Below, piece by piece: positions 21,788-30,825 of a stretch of 64,000 nucleotides of DNA; the stretch's first letter is position 1, and each line of letters opens with the position of its first letter. The notes under the pieces were generated by a model, which ran no database searches, was not told where the DNA came from, and was given only the letters and a program-made list of their open reading frames with translations. This DNA comes from Methanomicrobium antiquum (GTDB taxonomy: Archaea; Halobacteriota; Methanomicrobia; Methanomicrobiales; Methanomicrobiaceae), in contig NZ_CP091092.1 of assembly GCF_029633915.1 (NCBI RefSeq), positions 992,001 through 1,056,000 of the forward strand. The letters run 5' to 3'. The translations under genes were made by a program, and so were the position numbers.

Positions 21788-22229
21788 AGAGCAGAAAAAT
21801 ACTGGTGTGGCAGTTGAGGATTTAGAAGCCGAAGCTCAGGCAATGTGTGATAAAGGCTACCGTCTTGTTCAGATTGGATGCGGTAAATACGGAGATATTT
21901 TTGAGATAAACTATTCATTTGAAAAAGATTATTCGTTTGAAAATCTCCGTATTACAGTTTCCGAAGGAGAAAAAGTACCAAGCATATCCAAATCGTACTG
22001 GGGCTCTTTCATATATGAAAACGAGATGCATGATCTTTTTGGAATAGAAGTCACCGGAATGAATCTGGATTTTAAAGGAAATTTAATAAAAACCTCAATA
22101 AAATCCCCATTTAATGTTAAAAATGTTACAAAGGTAAAGTCTGAAAAATCTGTTGAAGCAAAAGATGCTCAAAAAAATGAAAATGATGAGTCTGCCGGCG
22201 ATAAAGAGAAAAATGAGGAGGTTAATTAA
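21777..22229 (+). CDS. echD: Ech hydrogenase subunit D (NuoC-like)
   Basis: EchD is the soluble subunit related to NuoC. The start is GTG at 21777, supported by GGAGGTGA six bases upstream. The core contains SKSYWGSFIYENEMHDLFGIEV (about residues 63-84), the family mark. The last 35 residues are a charged, low-complexity tail rich in Lys, Glu, Asp and Asn. The stop overlaps the echE ATG by one base (TAATG). Confidence 0.92.
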   Translation: MTIEEQKNTGVAVEDLEAEAQAMCDKGYRLVQIGCGKYGDIFEINYSFEKDYSFENLRITVSEGEKVPSISKSYWGSFIYENEMHDLFGIEVTGMNLDFKGNLIKTSIKSPFNVKNVTKVKSEKSVEAKDAQKNENDESAGDKEKNEEVN

Positions 22230-23308
22230 TGTCAGGAAAAACAGTTGTTCCTTTTGGTCCTCAGCATCCGGTACTGCCAGAACCAATTCATCTTGATTTG
22301 GTGCTTGAAGACGAGCATGTTGTTGAAGCAATACCATCAATTGGTTATATTCATCGTGGTCTTGAAAAACTTGTTGAGAAGAGAGACTATAAGGATTATG
22401 TATATATTGCAGAGCGTATTTGCGGTATTTGCAGTTTTATTCATAGTGTTGGCTATTGTCAGGGTATAGAGAACATTATGGATATTGAAATTCCAAAAAG
22501 AGCTCAGTATTTAAGGACAATCTGGTCAGAGTATTCAAGACTGCACAGTCATCTGTTGTGGCTTGGACTTTATGCTGATTCACTTGGCTTTGAAAACCTG
22601 TTTATGAACTCATGGAGGATTCGGGAAAAGATTCTTGATGCAATGGAGGAGACTACCGGCGGTCGTGTTATTCAGGGTTCATGCAAAGTGGGCGGTGTCA
22701 GAAGAGACATAACTGATTTAAAATTAAAAGAGATGGCAAGAGATCTTGAGATATTGTCATCAGATATTGAAGACCTCTGCCATGTTTTCTTTGATGATAA
22801 AACTGTTATACATAGGACAAAAGGAGTTGGCGTATTACCTAAGGATGAAGCATATTTGCTTGGTGCTGTTGGTCCGACAGGCAGGGGAAGTGGGATTCCG
22901 ATTGATATGAGAGATACAGGATACATTGCATATGGTGAACTTGACTTTTCTCCTGTTGTTGAAACTGGCGGTGACTGCTACTCAAGATGTGTTGTGAGAG
23001 CAAGAGAGCTATTACAATCCATAGATATTATTAAACAGGCCGCAGATGCAATTCCTTCCGGCGATATTGATGTGAAGGTAAAAGGCAATCCTGATGGAGA
23101 ATATTTCTCAAGAGTAGAACAGCCACGTGGTGAATGTATTCATTACATAAAAGCCAATGGAAAGAAAAATATTCTTCGTGAACGTGTAAGAACACCTACA
23201 CTTACAAATATTCCACCGCTTGTAAAGATGCTTGCCGGATGTGAAATGGCTGATGTGCCGGTTATTGTTCTTTCAATTGACCCGTGTATCGGGTGTGCGG
23301 AGAGGTGA
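22229..23308 (+). CDS. echE: Ech hydrogenase subunit E ([NiFe] catalytic large subunit)
   Basis: EchE carries the nickel-iron active site. The two CxxC pairs that bind the metals are RICGICSF (about residues 64-71) and SIDPCIGCAER at the very end (350-359). The protein stops straight after this motif, so there is no C-terminal peptide for a maturation protease to remove, as in other Ech enzymes. PFGPQHPVLPEP at the N-terminus and the GRVIQGSCKVGGVRRD block are also family features. The length of 359 is normal. Confidence 0.96.
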   Translation: MSGKTVVPFGPQHPVLPEPIHLDLVLEDEHVVEAIPSIGYIHRGLEKLVEKRDYKDYVYIAERICGICSFIHSVGYCQGIENIMDIEIPKRAQYLRTIWSEYSRLHSHLLWLGLYADSLGFENLFMNSWRIREKILDAMEETTGGRVIQGSCKVGGVRRDITDLKLKEMARDLEILSSDIEDLCHVFFDDKTVIHRTKGVGVLPKDEAYLLGAVGPTGRGSGIPIDMRDTGYIAYGELDFSPVVETGGDCYSRCVVRARELLQSIDIIKQAADAIPSGDIDVKVKGNPDGEYFSRVEQPRGECIHYIKANGKKNILRERVRTPTLTNIPPLVKMLAGCEMADVPVIVLSIDPCIGCAER

Positions 23309-23697
23309 TGGCAGTGAAATTATTTGCAATGACTAAGACAATTTTTAAAAGACTTGGAAAAGGACCCTCCACAATTCGTTATCCTGCAGAGCCTGCAAAA
23401 AGATATGAAGGATCAAGAGGACAGATTGAAATTGTTATTGAAGATTGTATCTACTGCGGTCTTTGTAGTCGTCACTGCCCTTCAGATGCAATTTTGGTTG
23501 ACAAACCTTCAAGGACATGGACTATCGACAGATTCAGATGTATTTCATGCAATTCCTGTGCAGAAGCCTGCCCAAAAAACTGTCTTAAGCTAAACAATAT
23601 CTATCATGAACCTGTATTAAACGGACCATTACCTGAAAGTTTTACAGGTCCTGCAGAAGAGCAGAAAAGTTCTGCTGAAAATATTGCTGAAAATTAA
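23308..23697 (+). CDS. echF: Ech hydrogenase subunit F (polyferredoxin, 2x[4Fe-4S])
   Basis: EchF passes electrons between ferredoxin and the hydrogenase small subunit. Two complete four-cysteine sites are present, CIYCGLCSRHCP and CISCNSCAEACPKNC (about residues 42-53 and 71-85). The start is either ATG 23308, one base into the echE stop, or GTG 23314, which sits at a better distance from GGAGAGGTGAT; both give a protein beginning near KLFAMTKT. The last 30 residues are hydrophilic and not part of the ferredoxin core. A convergent terminator follows. Confidence 0.93.
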   Translation: MAVKLFAMTKTIFKRLGKGPSTIRYPAEPAKRYEGSRGQIEIVIEDCIYCGLCSRHCPSDAILVDKPSRTWTIDRFRCISCNSCAEACPKNCLKLNNIYHEPVLNGPLPESFTGPAEEQKSSAENIAEN

Positions 23698-23720
23698 AAA
23701 AAGTAAAAAGAAAAATTAAC

Positions 23721-23747
23721 AATTAAAATCCTTTTTTCGTTTTAATT
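23721..23747. terminator. Convergent hairpin between ech and the minus-strand gene
   Basis: AATTAAAA (23721-23728) pairs with TTTTAATT (23740-23747) around a T-rich loop, just after echF and overlapping the stop of the minus-strand gene that ends at 23742. It can serve transcription from both sides. Confidence 0.45.
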
Positions 23748-24020
23748 TGCCGGAACACTGAATTTTTCAAGAAGACTTATTACCTGTGCTGACCATTCAG
23801 TATCCCGTGTACCGGGAACAGGTTTTCCTTCCGGCATCATATTTACAGGGATATAGGAAGAGTCACCAAGTGCCCGTGAGATTTTTTTCCTTATGCATTT
23901 GTCCTCAAGGTCTCCATTACAGTAGATCATTACCCTTTTTTTAAGTGCTACACTTTTGTCAAATTCCGGATTATATTTTTTCAGAAACGGACATTGATCA
24001 TAGTTGACACACATGGACAT
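23742..24020 (-). CDS. Small cysteine-containing protein, conserved type, unknown function
   Basis: The 92 residues have an N-terminal C-x5-C pair (MSMCVNYDQCPFLKKY) and a second pair in VMIYCNGDLEDKCIRKKISRALG (about residues 33-55), followed by PVNMMPEGKPVPGT. The four cysteines suggest a small metal or iron-sulfur site. The layout resembles a short family often found beside signalling and redox genes in archaea and bacteria, but I cannot name it. It lies 36 bases after the photolyase on the same strand and is probably read with it. Confidence 0.7.
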   Translation of the reverse strand: MSMCVNYDQCPFLKKYNPEFDKSVALKKRVMIYCNGDLEDKCIRKKISRALGDSSYIPVNMMPEGKPVPGTRDTEWSAQVISLLEKFSVPAN

Positions 24021-24056
24021 AATTTTTCTTTCATCGTTAAGACAGCATAAAAGTTT

Positions 24057-25424
24057 CTACGATTTCAAATTGCGAATTCTTTTGACATATTTTCCAATTT
24101 CAAATTTTCTTTCCAGCCCTTTGGCATTCATGTATCGGATTTTTCCAAATATTTCACGTTCTTTCCATGCACGGTCATGCTTTCCAAAACACCATGAAAT
24201 TCCTGCATAGCTGTTTGGGTCACGCCCGTCAAGGGAGTATTTGTTATTTAGATAAACAGCAGTTTCAAACGCAGATTCTGGAGATTCAGACCATTCAATT
24301 ATCTTTTTTCCCCAGTACATTCTCATATAACCATGCATTTTGCCTGTAATTTCCATCTCATTTTGTGAAGCATTCCAGTAATCATCATGTGTGTTTGCTG
24401 ATTCAAGCTCATTTATCGAATAAATATATTCTCTTTTATCAAATCTATGCTCATTTAATGTATCAGTACACCATTTTGGAAGACCTTTGTATGAGTCATA
24501 ATTTTTATTAAATACTGCAAAATTGATCGCAAGTTCACGTCTTACAATTAGCTGTTCGAGATAGTCATCAGGATTGAAAAAGCCTGAATGAATTATTTTT
24601 ATTGCAATTTCAATCGGTGATATCTGACCAAAATGAAGATACGGACTCATATCTGACTGTATGTTTTTATGAGGATCGTTTCTCTCTTCTGAATATTTAT
24701 CCAATTTTTTTGTTATGAAATTGTTTAAATGAGAATTTGCATTTGAATATCCGCCTTTGTAATATTTTGAGGGTTTTACATCATTTTTTACATCAGAGGT
24801 AATTAATAATTTTTCAATATCTGAAATGTCAATACAGTCTGTCAAATTTCCGGAATTATATTGTTTTACTTCATCTTTACAATCATTGTATTCATGAAGA
24901 AAAAGCGGTATTTTTCGATTGATTTTTTTTCTCAGTGTCGCGGCTGACCATTCCTCTTTATCTGATGCTTCATAGACCGGAACAACCACATCTGATTCAA
25001 CCTGAATTAAAGGGCACCTTAAGCCTTTTGCAACATTGATTCTCCACTTTTTGTGTAGTTTTAAGTAACCACAGTCAGTCACTACAACAGATGCTGATTT
25101 TCCGACTTTGAGAACAAAGGAATCCGGTGATTCGTGTTTAAATGCAGTTGTGATATTCTGGTCGTTTAAATCTGATTGTACTTCTTTTAAGCCCTCAAGC
25201 AAAAAAACAAAGTGACGTTTGTTTGATTCAGGATAATTCGTATCAATTCCAAAGCAGACTACAAGTGGTTTGTCGTATAATAGTGACATCTTTTTTGCAT
25301 AATCCAGTGCAAAATTGTATTTTGTTCTGACTGAGGACTGCATCCAGTAAAGGACATAACTGCCGTTTTGAACAGTTTTATCATTTAAAGTTCGGATTCG
25401 TCTTTCATCAATGACACTATTCAT
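24057..25424 (-). CDS. phr: Class II CPD DNA photolyase
   Basis: Photolyases use blue light and FADH- to split cyclobutane pyrimidine dimers. The class II pattern is clear: N-terminal VLYWMQSSVRTKYNFAL (about residues 23-40) of the antenna-domain start, the FAD-binding C-terminal half with SPYLHFGQISP (about 263) and RRELAINF, and the class II block KMHGYMRMYWGKKIIEW (about 370). The C-terminus SLDGRDPNSYAGISWCFGKHDRAW is also typical. At 455 residues it is full length. Confidence 0.94.
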   Translation of the reverse strand: MNSVIDERRIRTLNDKTVQNGSYVLYWMQSSVRTKYNFALDYAKKMSLLYDKPLVVCFGIDTNYPESNKRHFVFLLEGLKEVQSDLNDQNITTAFKHESPDSFVLKVGKSASVVVTDCGYLKLHKKWRINVAKGLRCPLIQVESDVVVPVYEASDKEEWSAATLRKKINRKIPLFLHEYNDCKDEVKQYNSGNLTDCIDISDIEKLLITSDVKNDVKPSKYYKGGYSNANSHLNNFITKKLDKYSEERNDPHKNIQSDMSPYLHFGQISPIEIAIKIIHSGFFNPDDYLEQLIVRRELAINFAVFNKNYDSYKGLPKWCTDTLNEHRFDKREYIYSINELESANTHDDYWNASQNEMEITGKMHGYMRMYWGKKIIEWSESPESAFETAVYLNNKYSLDGRDPNSYAGISWCFGKHDRAWKEREIFGKIRYMNAKGLERKFEIGKYVKRIRNLKS

Positions 25425-25495
25425 TGAGAGGCTAATTTATTTCTGTGCCAGATATAATTATCCGGTAATTTTCTAAAAGGGGTTATTTGAAAATT

Positions 25496-25900
25496 TTATT
25501 CAGAAAAATTTTCGGTATAAATATCATTTATCCTTTCAATTATTGCTATGAGATAGCCTCTGTTTATTAAATCAGCAATGTCTCCCGGAAAAAGTCTGTC
25601 TATTCTCACATGGACAGTTAAAATTTTTCTTATTGTTTCGATATCAGCAGAGGCAATAAGTTCCGGATGGCCAAAATATGTTTCTGCCTCGCCTGTCCAT
25701 CCCTGCCATCTGGCATTTATAAGCCAGTTATTAAAGTACAAAACTTTTGTAAATTCTACTATTTCTTTGCATGAACCTGATTTTTCAATTTCATCTTTGT
25801 TTCTTTCAATTATTGTTTTGTTTTTAATATCCTCTGAAAATTTAATTACAGCTTCAAAATTTTCCCTTGTTGGGATTTCTCCTTCTTTATTCATTGACAA
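25496..25900 (-). CDS. DUF6508-like protein
   Basis: The 134-residue protein resembles short proteins of DUF6508: a Trp-rich middle (NWLINARWQGWTGEAETYF, about residues 53-71) and the stretch SADIETIRKILTVHVRIDRLFPGDIADLINRGYL (from about 83). The family has no known function. It is upstream of the photolyase on the same strand with a 71-base gap. Name from recall; moderate confidence. Confidence 0.6.
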   Translation of the reverse strand: MSMNKEGEIPTRENFEAVIKFSEDIKNKTIIERNKDEIEKSGSCKEIVEFTKVLYFNNWLINARWQGWTGEAETYFGHPELIASADIETIRKILTVHVRIDRLFPGDIADLINRGYLIAIIERINDIYTENFSE

Positions 25901-25945
25901 CCCTAAACTTTTGGCTTTATTGTAAATATCCTTTAGGCTTAAATA

Positions 25946-25968
25946 ATGTATGCCGATATTATATACAT
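25946..25968. promoter_or_regulatory. Short inverted repeat in a divergent promoter region
   Basis: ATGTAT (25946-25951) and ATACAT (25963-25968) face each other 11 bases apart, between the DUF6508-like gene and the TauE-type gene, which are read away from each other. The position fits an operator or overlapping TATA boxes; the repeat is short, so the call is weak. Confidence 0.25.
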
Positions 25969-26004
25969 AAAAAAAATCAAAAATACAATTAAAAAAGTGA
26001 TTAA

Positions 26005-26823
26005 ATGATATCTGATACGGAAATTTTGTCTTATATTATTCTTCTAATAAGTGGTGTTACTGCAGGCATATTTTCCGGAGTAATTGGAATGGGTGGCGGA
26101 ACAATTTTAGTTCCTGTTCAGTACAATCTTCTTTTCAATATATATTCAGTACATCCTGATATTGCTATGAGAACAGCTATTGCAACAAGTCTTGCTGTAA
26201 CTCTTCCAACAGCCATCTCAAGTACATATGGTCACTTCAGGCATGGGATAAAAGTTCCAAAAATTGGTATTGTAACAAGTATCTGCGGGTTTGCAGGGGG
26301 TGTTTTTGGAGGAATTATATCATCGCATCTGGCCTTTTCAATACTTGCTCCACTCTTTGCATTTGTTATGTTTGCAATGGCAGTTATTATGATTAAATCC
26401 GGGCCGCCTATAGATTCAAACCAATCCCGAACAGAAATTTATCTATATGCATTAATAGGTTTTTCTGTAGGAATTTTGTCAGCCATGATTGGAATAGGAG
26501 GAGGTGTAATTCTTGCTCCACTTCTAATAATCTTTTGTAAAATTCCTCTGAAAATATCATCTGCAATAACATCGCTTTTTGTAATCGGCGTTTCGATTGG
26601 GGGATTGTTGCCTTATACTTTAATGGGAGGAAACCGTCTTTTAAATCAATTTATAACTATTGGATATCTTAATGTCACGTGGTGGATAATTATAGCTGTT
26701 TCATCAGTTATTTTTGCCCGTGTCGGAGTATTAATTCTATACCGGTTTAATACGAAATATGTCAGATATTTATTCATTTTACTGCTTATGTACCTTTCAT
26801 TAAATCTTCTTGGAATCATCTGA
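26005..26823 (+). CDS. TauE/SafE-family (UPF0721) membrane exporter
   Basis: This family moves small anions such as sulfite, sulfoacetate or organosulfur compounds across the cytoplasmic membrane. The 272 residues contain eight predicted helices and the internal repeat of the family: SGVIGMGGGTILVPVQY (about residues 24-40) and its second copy SAMIGIGGGVILAPLLI (about 154-170). It stands alone between a divergent gene and the ProC-like gene, so its substrate is not indicated. Confidence 0.9.
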   Translation: MISDTEILSYIILLISGVTAGIFSGVIGMGGGTILVPVQYNLLFNIYSVHPDIAMRTAIATSLAVTLPTAISSTYGHFRHGIKVPKIGIVTSICGFAGGVFGGIISSHLAFSILAPLFAFVMFAMAVIMIKSGPPIDSNQSRTEIYLYALIGFSVGILSAMIGIGGGVILAPLLIIFCKIPLKISSAITSLFVIGVSIGGLLPYTLMGGNRLLNQFITIGYLNVTWWIIIAVSSVIFARVGVLILYRFNTKYVRYLFILLLMYLSLNLLGII

Positions 26824-26943
26824 AAACAATTTTCTTTGAAGATCTGGAAAGTATATATTTTTACAATTGATGAATATTATTGTGATAAAAACCTTTCAAA
26901 GTTTCCGGTTTTATTATAACTTTTAGAATCAAAAAAGAAGCAA

Positions 26944-27765
26944 ATGGTAAGAATAGGAATAATCGGTACTGGAAATATGGGTAGTATGCTTGCCAGGAAA
27001 TTGCTTGAGGCAGAAATTGTATCTGCTGATATGGTTTTGGTATATAACCACACACCTGAGAAAATGAATTTTCTTGTCAAATCAACTGGAGTTCGTTTTG
27101 CAAAATCCAATTGTGCTCTTGTTGAAGAATCTGATTTAATTTTCATCTGTGTAAGACCTGATGATTTTCTGCCTTTGATTTTAGAGATTAAACAGTTTTT
27201 AACCGAAGAAAAAACAATAATTTCTTTTGTATCTGATATTTCAATTCAAAAAATCAAAGAATGGTCAGGTCATGATGCAGTGAGAGTTATTCCATCCGTT
27301 ACTTCAGAATGCAGATGTGGAATTTCTGTAATAAGTTTTGGAAAAAGCATATCACATTCCATCCAAAAACAAATAACCCTTCTTTTTAATTCAATCAGCG
27401 TCCCTTATGTTACAGATGAAGAAAACATGTCGTTTTTATCAGATATTACAAGCAGTTCACCGGCAATAATTGCGGCAATAATTCGTGAATATGTCCGTTC
27501 TTCTGTAAGAAGAGGTCATGTATCAGAATCAGATGCAGAATTATTACTAACCGAAACCTTAACTGGTACTGCACTTCTTCTTTCAGAAAAAAAGTTCAGT
27601 CTTGATTCTTTGATAGATAAGGTTTCTACAAAGGGAGGTATAACAGCAGAAGGTGTTAATATAATTGAAGAGAAGTCACCTGCCTTGTTTGAAGAAGTTC
27701 TTTTAAAAATGTCTGAAAAACACAATAACATTCAGAAAATCAATCTGAATAAAAATGAAGAATAA
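26944..27765 (+). CDS. Pyrroline-5-carboxylate reductase-like protein
   Basis: ProC reduces pyrroline-5-carboxylate to proline with NAD(P)H. The N-terminal Rossmann motif RIGIIGTGNMGSMLARKLL, the IFICVRPDDF stretch (about 74) and the C-terminal helical dimer domain (SSPAIIAAIIREYV...LTETLTGTALLL, about residues 177-225) are in place over 273 residues. The catalytic pattern is looser than in bacterial ProC, so a related F420- or NADP-dependent role (ComER-like) is possible. It converges with the FBPase gene, six bases apart. Confidence 0.8.
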   Translation: MVRIGIIGTGNMGSMLARKLLEAEIVSADMVLVYNHTPEKMNFLVKSTGVRFAKSNCALVEESDLIFICVRPDDFLPLILEIKQFLTEEKTIISFVSDISIQKIKEWSGHDAVRVIPSVTSECRCGISVISFGKSISHSIQKQITLLFNSISVPYVTDEENMSFLSDITSSSPAIIAAIIREYVRSSVRRGHVSESDAELLLTETLTGTALLLSEKKFSLDSLIDKVSTKGGITAEGVNIIEEKSPALFEEVLLKMSEKHNNIQKINLNKNEE

Positions 27766-27771
27766 GATTAT

Positions 27772-28692
27772 TTATCTAATTTTTATATTTTCAAGCTGTT
27801 CTATTAAATTTTTACTTCCAACATAAATCGGAGTTTTTTCGCTTGGCTTTTCAGGAACTTTTTTTAGCAGATCAGTTTTGCCATCAGATATTCTACCTCC
27901 TGCCTGTTTTGCAATGAAACCAATAGGATTTGCTTCATATACAAGTCTTAGTTTTCCAATACTGTTGTTTATTGTTGCAGGATAACAGTATATTCCGCCG
28001 TATTTTAATATCTGGTGAAAATCAGCAACAAATGATCCGGAATAGCGCAGTTTTCCTCCGTCTTTTTCAATTATAGAGATAAAATCGCCATGTTCATTAG
28101 TCCAGTCCTTTCTAAGCCCGCCGCTTCCATATATTTTTCCCTGAGGCATACTGACAGGCCCCTGCATCATCTGATAAACACCGTCTTTTAAAGCGAATAT
28201 GTACACACCATCTCCAACTGTCAGTGTCAGGACTGTCATTGGACCATATAGCATATACATTGCAGTCCGCAGTTCATCTCCTAAACTTAAAGCATTTCCA
28301 TTGTCATATATCCCAATTATTGTTCCAACACAGAGATTTACCTGAATGAGTGATGAGCCGTCCAGAGGATCCATTACAACTGCATAGTTTTCTTTGGCAT
28401 CAGGATTTTTTACAATATCATCTTTTTCTTCAGAGGCAATTTCTCTGACAAGATTTGACTCTAAAAGAATTTTTGTTATGTGGTCATCTGACCATACATC
28501 AAGTGCCGCCTGTTCTTCTCCTGAAGCATTTTCTGTTCCGGCATAAGACTGGTTTTCAATAAAAGCTTCTCGTATTGGTACAGCCTGCATTGCAATTAAT
28601 TCAATTAATTCTTTAAGACTGTCTTTGCATTCTGTTGTATCCAGATATTCCCTTAAAGTCGTCATGATAAAATCATCCAAACGTGTGTTCAA
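27772..28692 (-). CDS. fbp: Class I fructose-1,6-bisphosphatase
   Basis: FBPase removes the C1 phosphate of fructose 1,6-bisphosphate in gluconeogenesis. The metal-binding motif VVMDPLDGSSLIQVN (about residues 105-119), the upstream EEKDD acidic site and the C-terminal KLRLVYEANPIGFIAKQAGG match class I enzymes of bacteria and eukaryotes. Most methanogens rely on the bifunctional archaeal FBP aldolase/phosphatase, so this class I enzyme may have been gained by transfer. The 306 residues appear complete. Confidence 0.92.
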   Translation of the reverse strand: MNTRLDDFIMTTLREYLDTTECKDSLKELIELIAMQAVPIREAFIENQSYAGTENASGEEQAALDVWSDDHITKILLESNLVREIASEEKDDIVKNPDAKENYAVVMDPLDGSSLIQVNLCVGTIIGIYDNGNALSLGDELRTAMYMLYGPMTVLTLTVGDGVYIFALKDGVYQMMQGPVSMPQGKIYGSGGLRKDWTNEHGDFISIIEKDGGKLRYSGSFVADFHQILKYGGIYCYPATINNSIGKLRLVYEANPIGFIAKQAGGRISDGKTDLLKKVPEKPSEKTPIYVGSKNLIEQLENIKIR

Positions 28693-28762
28693 AGTATATA
28701 TTAAATTTAATCAGTAAATGTATTTGCAAAAATACAACCTATAATTATTTTGATGTAATGTC

Positions 28763-30484
28763 TTATGATTCATCATAATATCTTATAAGACCTATTTTAA
28801 ATGAGAGACCTTTTCCCCTGTTGCCTGCAACTCTGTCAGCAACAGTTATTCTTCCATTATAATGTTTTAAAAGTATAAATGCGGTATAAAGCCCAAGTGA
28901 TTTAGCATCAAGATGAATATTTTCCTCATCAAAGTCTGAAAATAAAAGGAGTTTTTCTTCATCAGAAAGACCAGGTCCTGTTGACTCAACAGATAATATG
29001 ACACTGTCTGAAACTGCTTCTGCTTCAATGATAATGTCAGAACTGTCTGTTCCTAAATCCAGCATGAAATTTATCAGATTGGCAAAAACTTCGGGTAAGT
29101 ACTCATCAGAATAAACGCAGTATAATGAATCTGTATATTTAATTTTTATAGTAGGATATCTTGGAATAATTTTTCTTATTGACTCATCAAGAATGACTTT
29201 TTTTAACTGGATGTTAGAACTGTCTCCAATTTCACGGATAATCTTTAAATTATTTATAATAAGCCGGTTTTCATGAATATCTTTGCTCATCAGTTTAGCA
29301 AGCTCGTTTAAGGATTTTTTTGGATCTTTTATACTTTCAACAGAGCGCATTAAATTTTCATTCAAATCATTTATGTCATCCAAAATCAGGCCAAAACATT
29401 GTCTTGCCTCAATGCACTCTTTTTCAAGTTTATCCTGAAGCATTCCACGAAGAATTATATTGCTTATTTCCTTTCCTATTATCTCCAGGGTTTCTTTTTC
29501 AAATGATGTGAAAGTTCCTTCATATGCTTTTGCTGTATACAATGCACCAATTACGGTATTGTCAGATATAAGAGGTATTGCCGCATATGAAAGAGCACCT
29601 AAATTTTCAAGTATGTTTAAGTCATGTCTTGAGATTGTAACATCCGGAAGATTCTCTATATATTTTGCCTGGCCGGCATAGAAAATAAGGTTGTAAGGCC
29701 AGCTTCTGACATCAAGATTTTTCTGGCTCTCAATGAAAAAATGAGGGGCACCAAAAGCTGAGATAATATTTGCTGTTTTACCATCACTATTTTTAAGATA
29801 TATGTAATTTATTTCAAAACCAAGGTGAGTTGAAATAATGTCAAGAACATTGTCAAGCATCCTGTTTAAAGTAAATGATGAATTTGCAGAGATTAATATT
29901 TCATTAAGTATTTCAAGCTGATAATTTCTAAGATCATTTCTTTTTACAGGATAATTTTTTGAATCCTCTTTTTCAAAGGCATAATCCCTGCTTTCGTCTT
30001 CATCGTCCAGGTATTTTGAAAAAGTTTTTTTAAAACCGCTTTTATATGCATTATTTTCAGGTGCTTCCAAAATATCTTCCAGAGGTTTTTTTGGCTCGGT
30101 TGCAGAGACAAGAATATTATTTGTTCCCGGTATTCTTATTGCAGTAAGAATGACTATCATTGATTTTCCTGATTCAAGAATTGTCTGAAATATAGATGTT
30201 TTTGGAGAATTATACGGATCACTTATTCTGTTTTTTAAGAATTTTTCCAAAGTTTCATTTTCATTATCTTCAAAGAGATCTTTTAGGAATAAATCTTTTT
30301 GAAAAACATTGAATTCTAGTTCAAACATTTTAAAAAAAATGGAGTTTGCAATAAAAATCTGTCCTGATTCCTTAAGGATTACATTTGCTCCTTTGGAAAT
30401 ATCAAATAAAAAAGAGGCAGAATCGTATGATTGTTCAAGGATTTTTGTCAGAATGTTATTTTCTGATTTAGAATCATAAATCAT
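28763..30484 (-). CDS. PAS/GAF histidine kinase-like protein with degenerate phosphoacceptor
   Basis: The 573-residue soluble protein has a PAS-like N-terminus (about residues 1-135), a charged linker, a GAF domain (about 190-345, with FEINYIYLK and AIPLISDNTVIGALYTAK) and a C-terminal HATPase domain (about 455-573, with STGPGLSDEEK and KSLGLYTAFILLKHYNGRI). In the helical part the usual H-D/E phosphoacceptor is replaced: FGLILDDINDLNENL has Asp where His is expected. The N box (LINFMLDLGTDSSD) is also degenerate. It may sense a small molecule and act on another kinase instead of autophosphorylating. It lies 70 bases upstream of fbp on the same strand. Confidence 0.8.
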   Translation of the reverse strand: MIYDSKSENNILTKILEQSYDSASFLFDISKGANVILKESGQIFIANSIFFKMFELEFNVFQKDLFLKDLFEDNENETLEKFLKNRISDPYNSPKTSIFQTILESGKSMIVILTAIRIPGTNNILVSATEPKKPLEDILEAPENNAYKSGFKKTFSKYLDDEDESRDYAFEKEDSKNYPVKRNDLRNYQLEILNEILISANSSFTLNRMLDNVLDIISTHLGFEINYIYLKNSDGKTANIISAFGAPHFFIESQKNLDVRSWPYNLIFYAGQAKYIENLPDVTISRHDLNILENLGALSYAAIPLISDNTVIGALYTAKAYEGTFTSFEKETLEIIGKEISNIILRGMLQDKLEKECIEARQCFGLILDDINDLNENLMRSVESIKDPKKSLNELAKLMSKDIHENRLIINNLKIIREIGDSSNIQLKKVILDESIRKIIPRYPTIKIKYTDSLYCVYSDEYLPEVFANLINFMLDLGTDSSDIIIEAEAVSDSVILSVESTGPGLSDEEKLLLFSDFDEENIHLDAKSLGLYTAFILLKHYNGRITVADRVAGNRGKGLSFKIGLIRYYDES

Positions 30485-30825
30485 TTAATAAAACTCCTTT
30501 TTATTTATCGATTCAGGTTTTAAAATCTGGAAATTTTTGATTAATAAAACCTTTATTCTATTTAATAAATAGATGCCGCTTTTTATCCGACAGAACTTAT
30601 CTAAAAATTATAATCTGTATTCAATGAAAAATGTCATTGGAATTGAGAAAGACTATCTCAGGAATACAATTTTGTTTGCAAATTTTATAGGAAACAAATC
30701 AAATTCTAAGATAATGAGAATATCTGAGAATATTTAAAAAAATGTTCATAAAACGTTCATGAAACCAAGGTTTCATGCAACAGTTTCATGTAAATCACAA
30801 AGTGATTTTCATGGGAAATCATTTT
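30485..30825. repeat. 341-base region with CATGAAACC/GGTTTCATG and related hairpins
   Basis: Between aroD (ending at 30826) and the PAS/GAF gene (starting at 30484), both minus-strand, the DNA carries a perfect inverted repeat CATGAAACC-AA-GGTTTCATG (30758-30777). A second hairpin, AAATCAC-AAA-GTGATTT (30792-30808), is flanked on both sides by CATG (30787-30790 and 30810-30813). A direct GTTCAT repeat lies just before at about 30744 and 30755. The rest is AT-rich. The hairpins may end aroD transcription, but their likeness to the sites at 4411-4666 suggests a repeated element. Confidence 0.6.
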
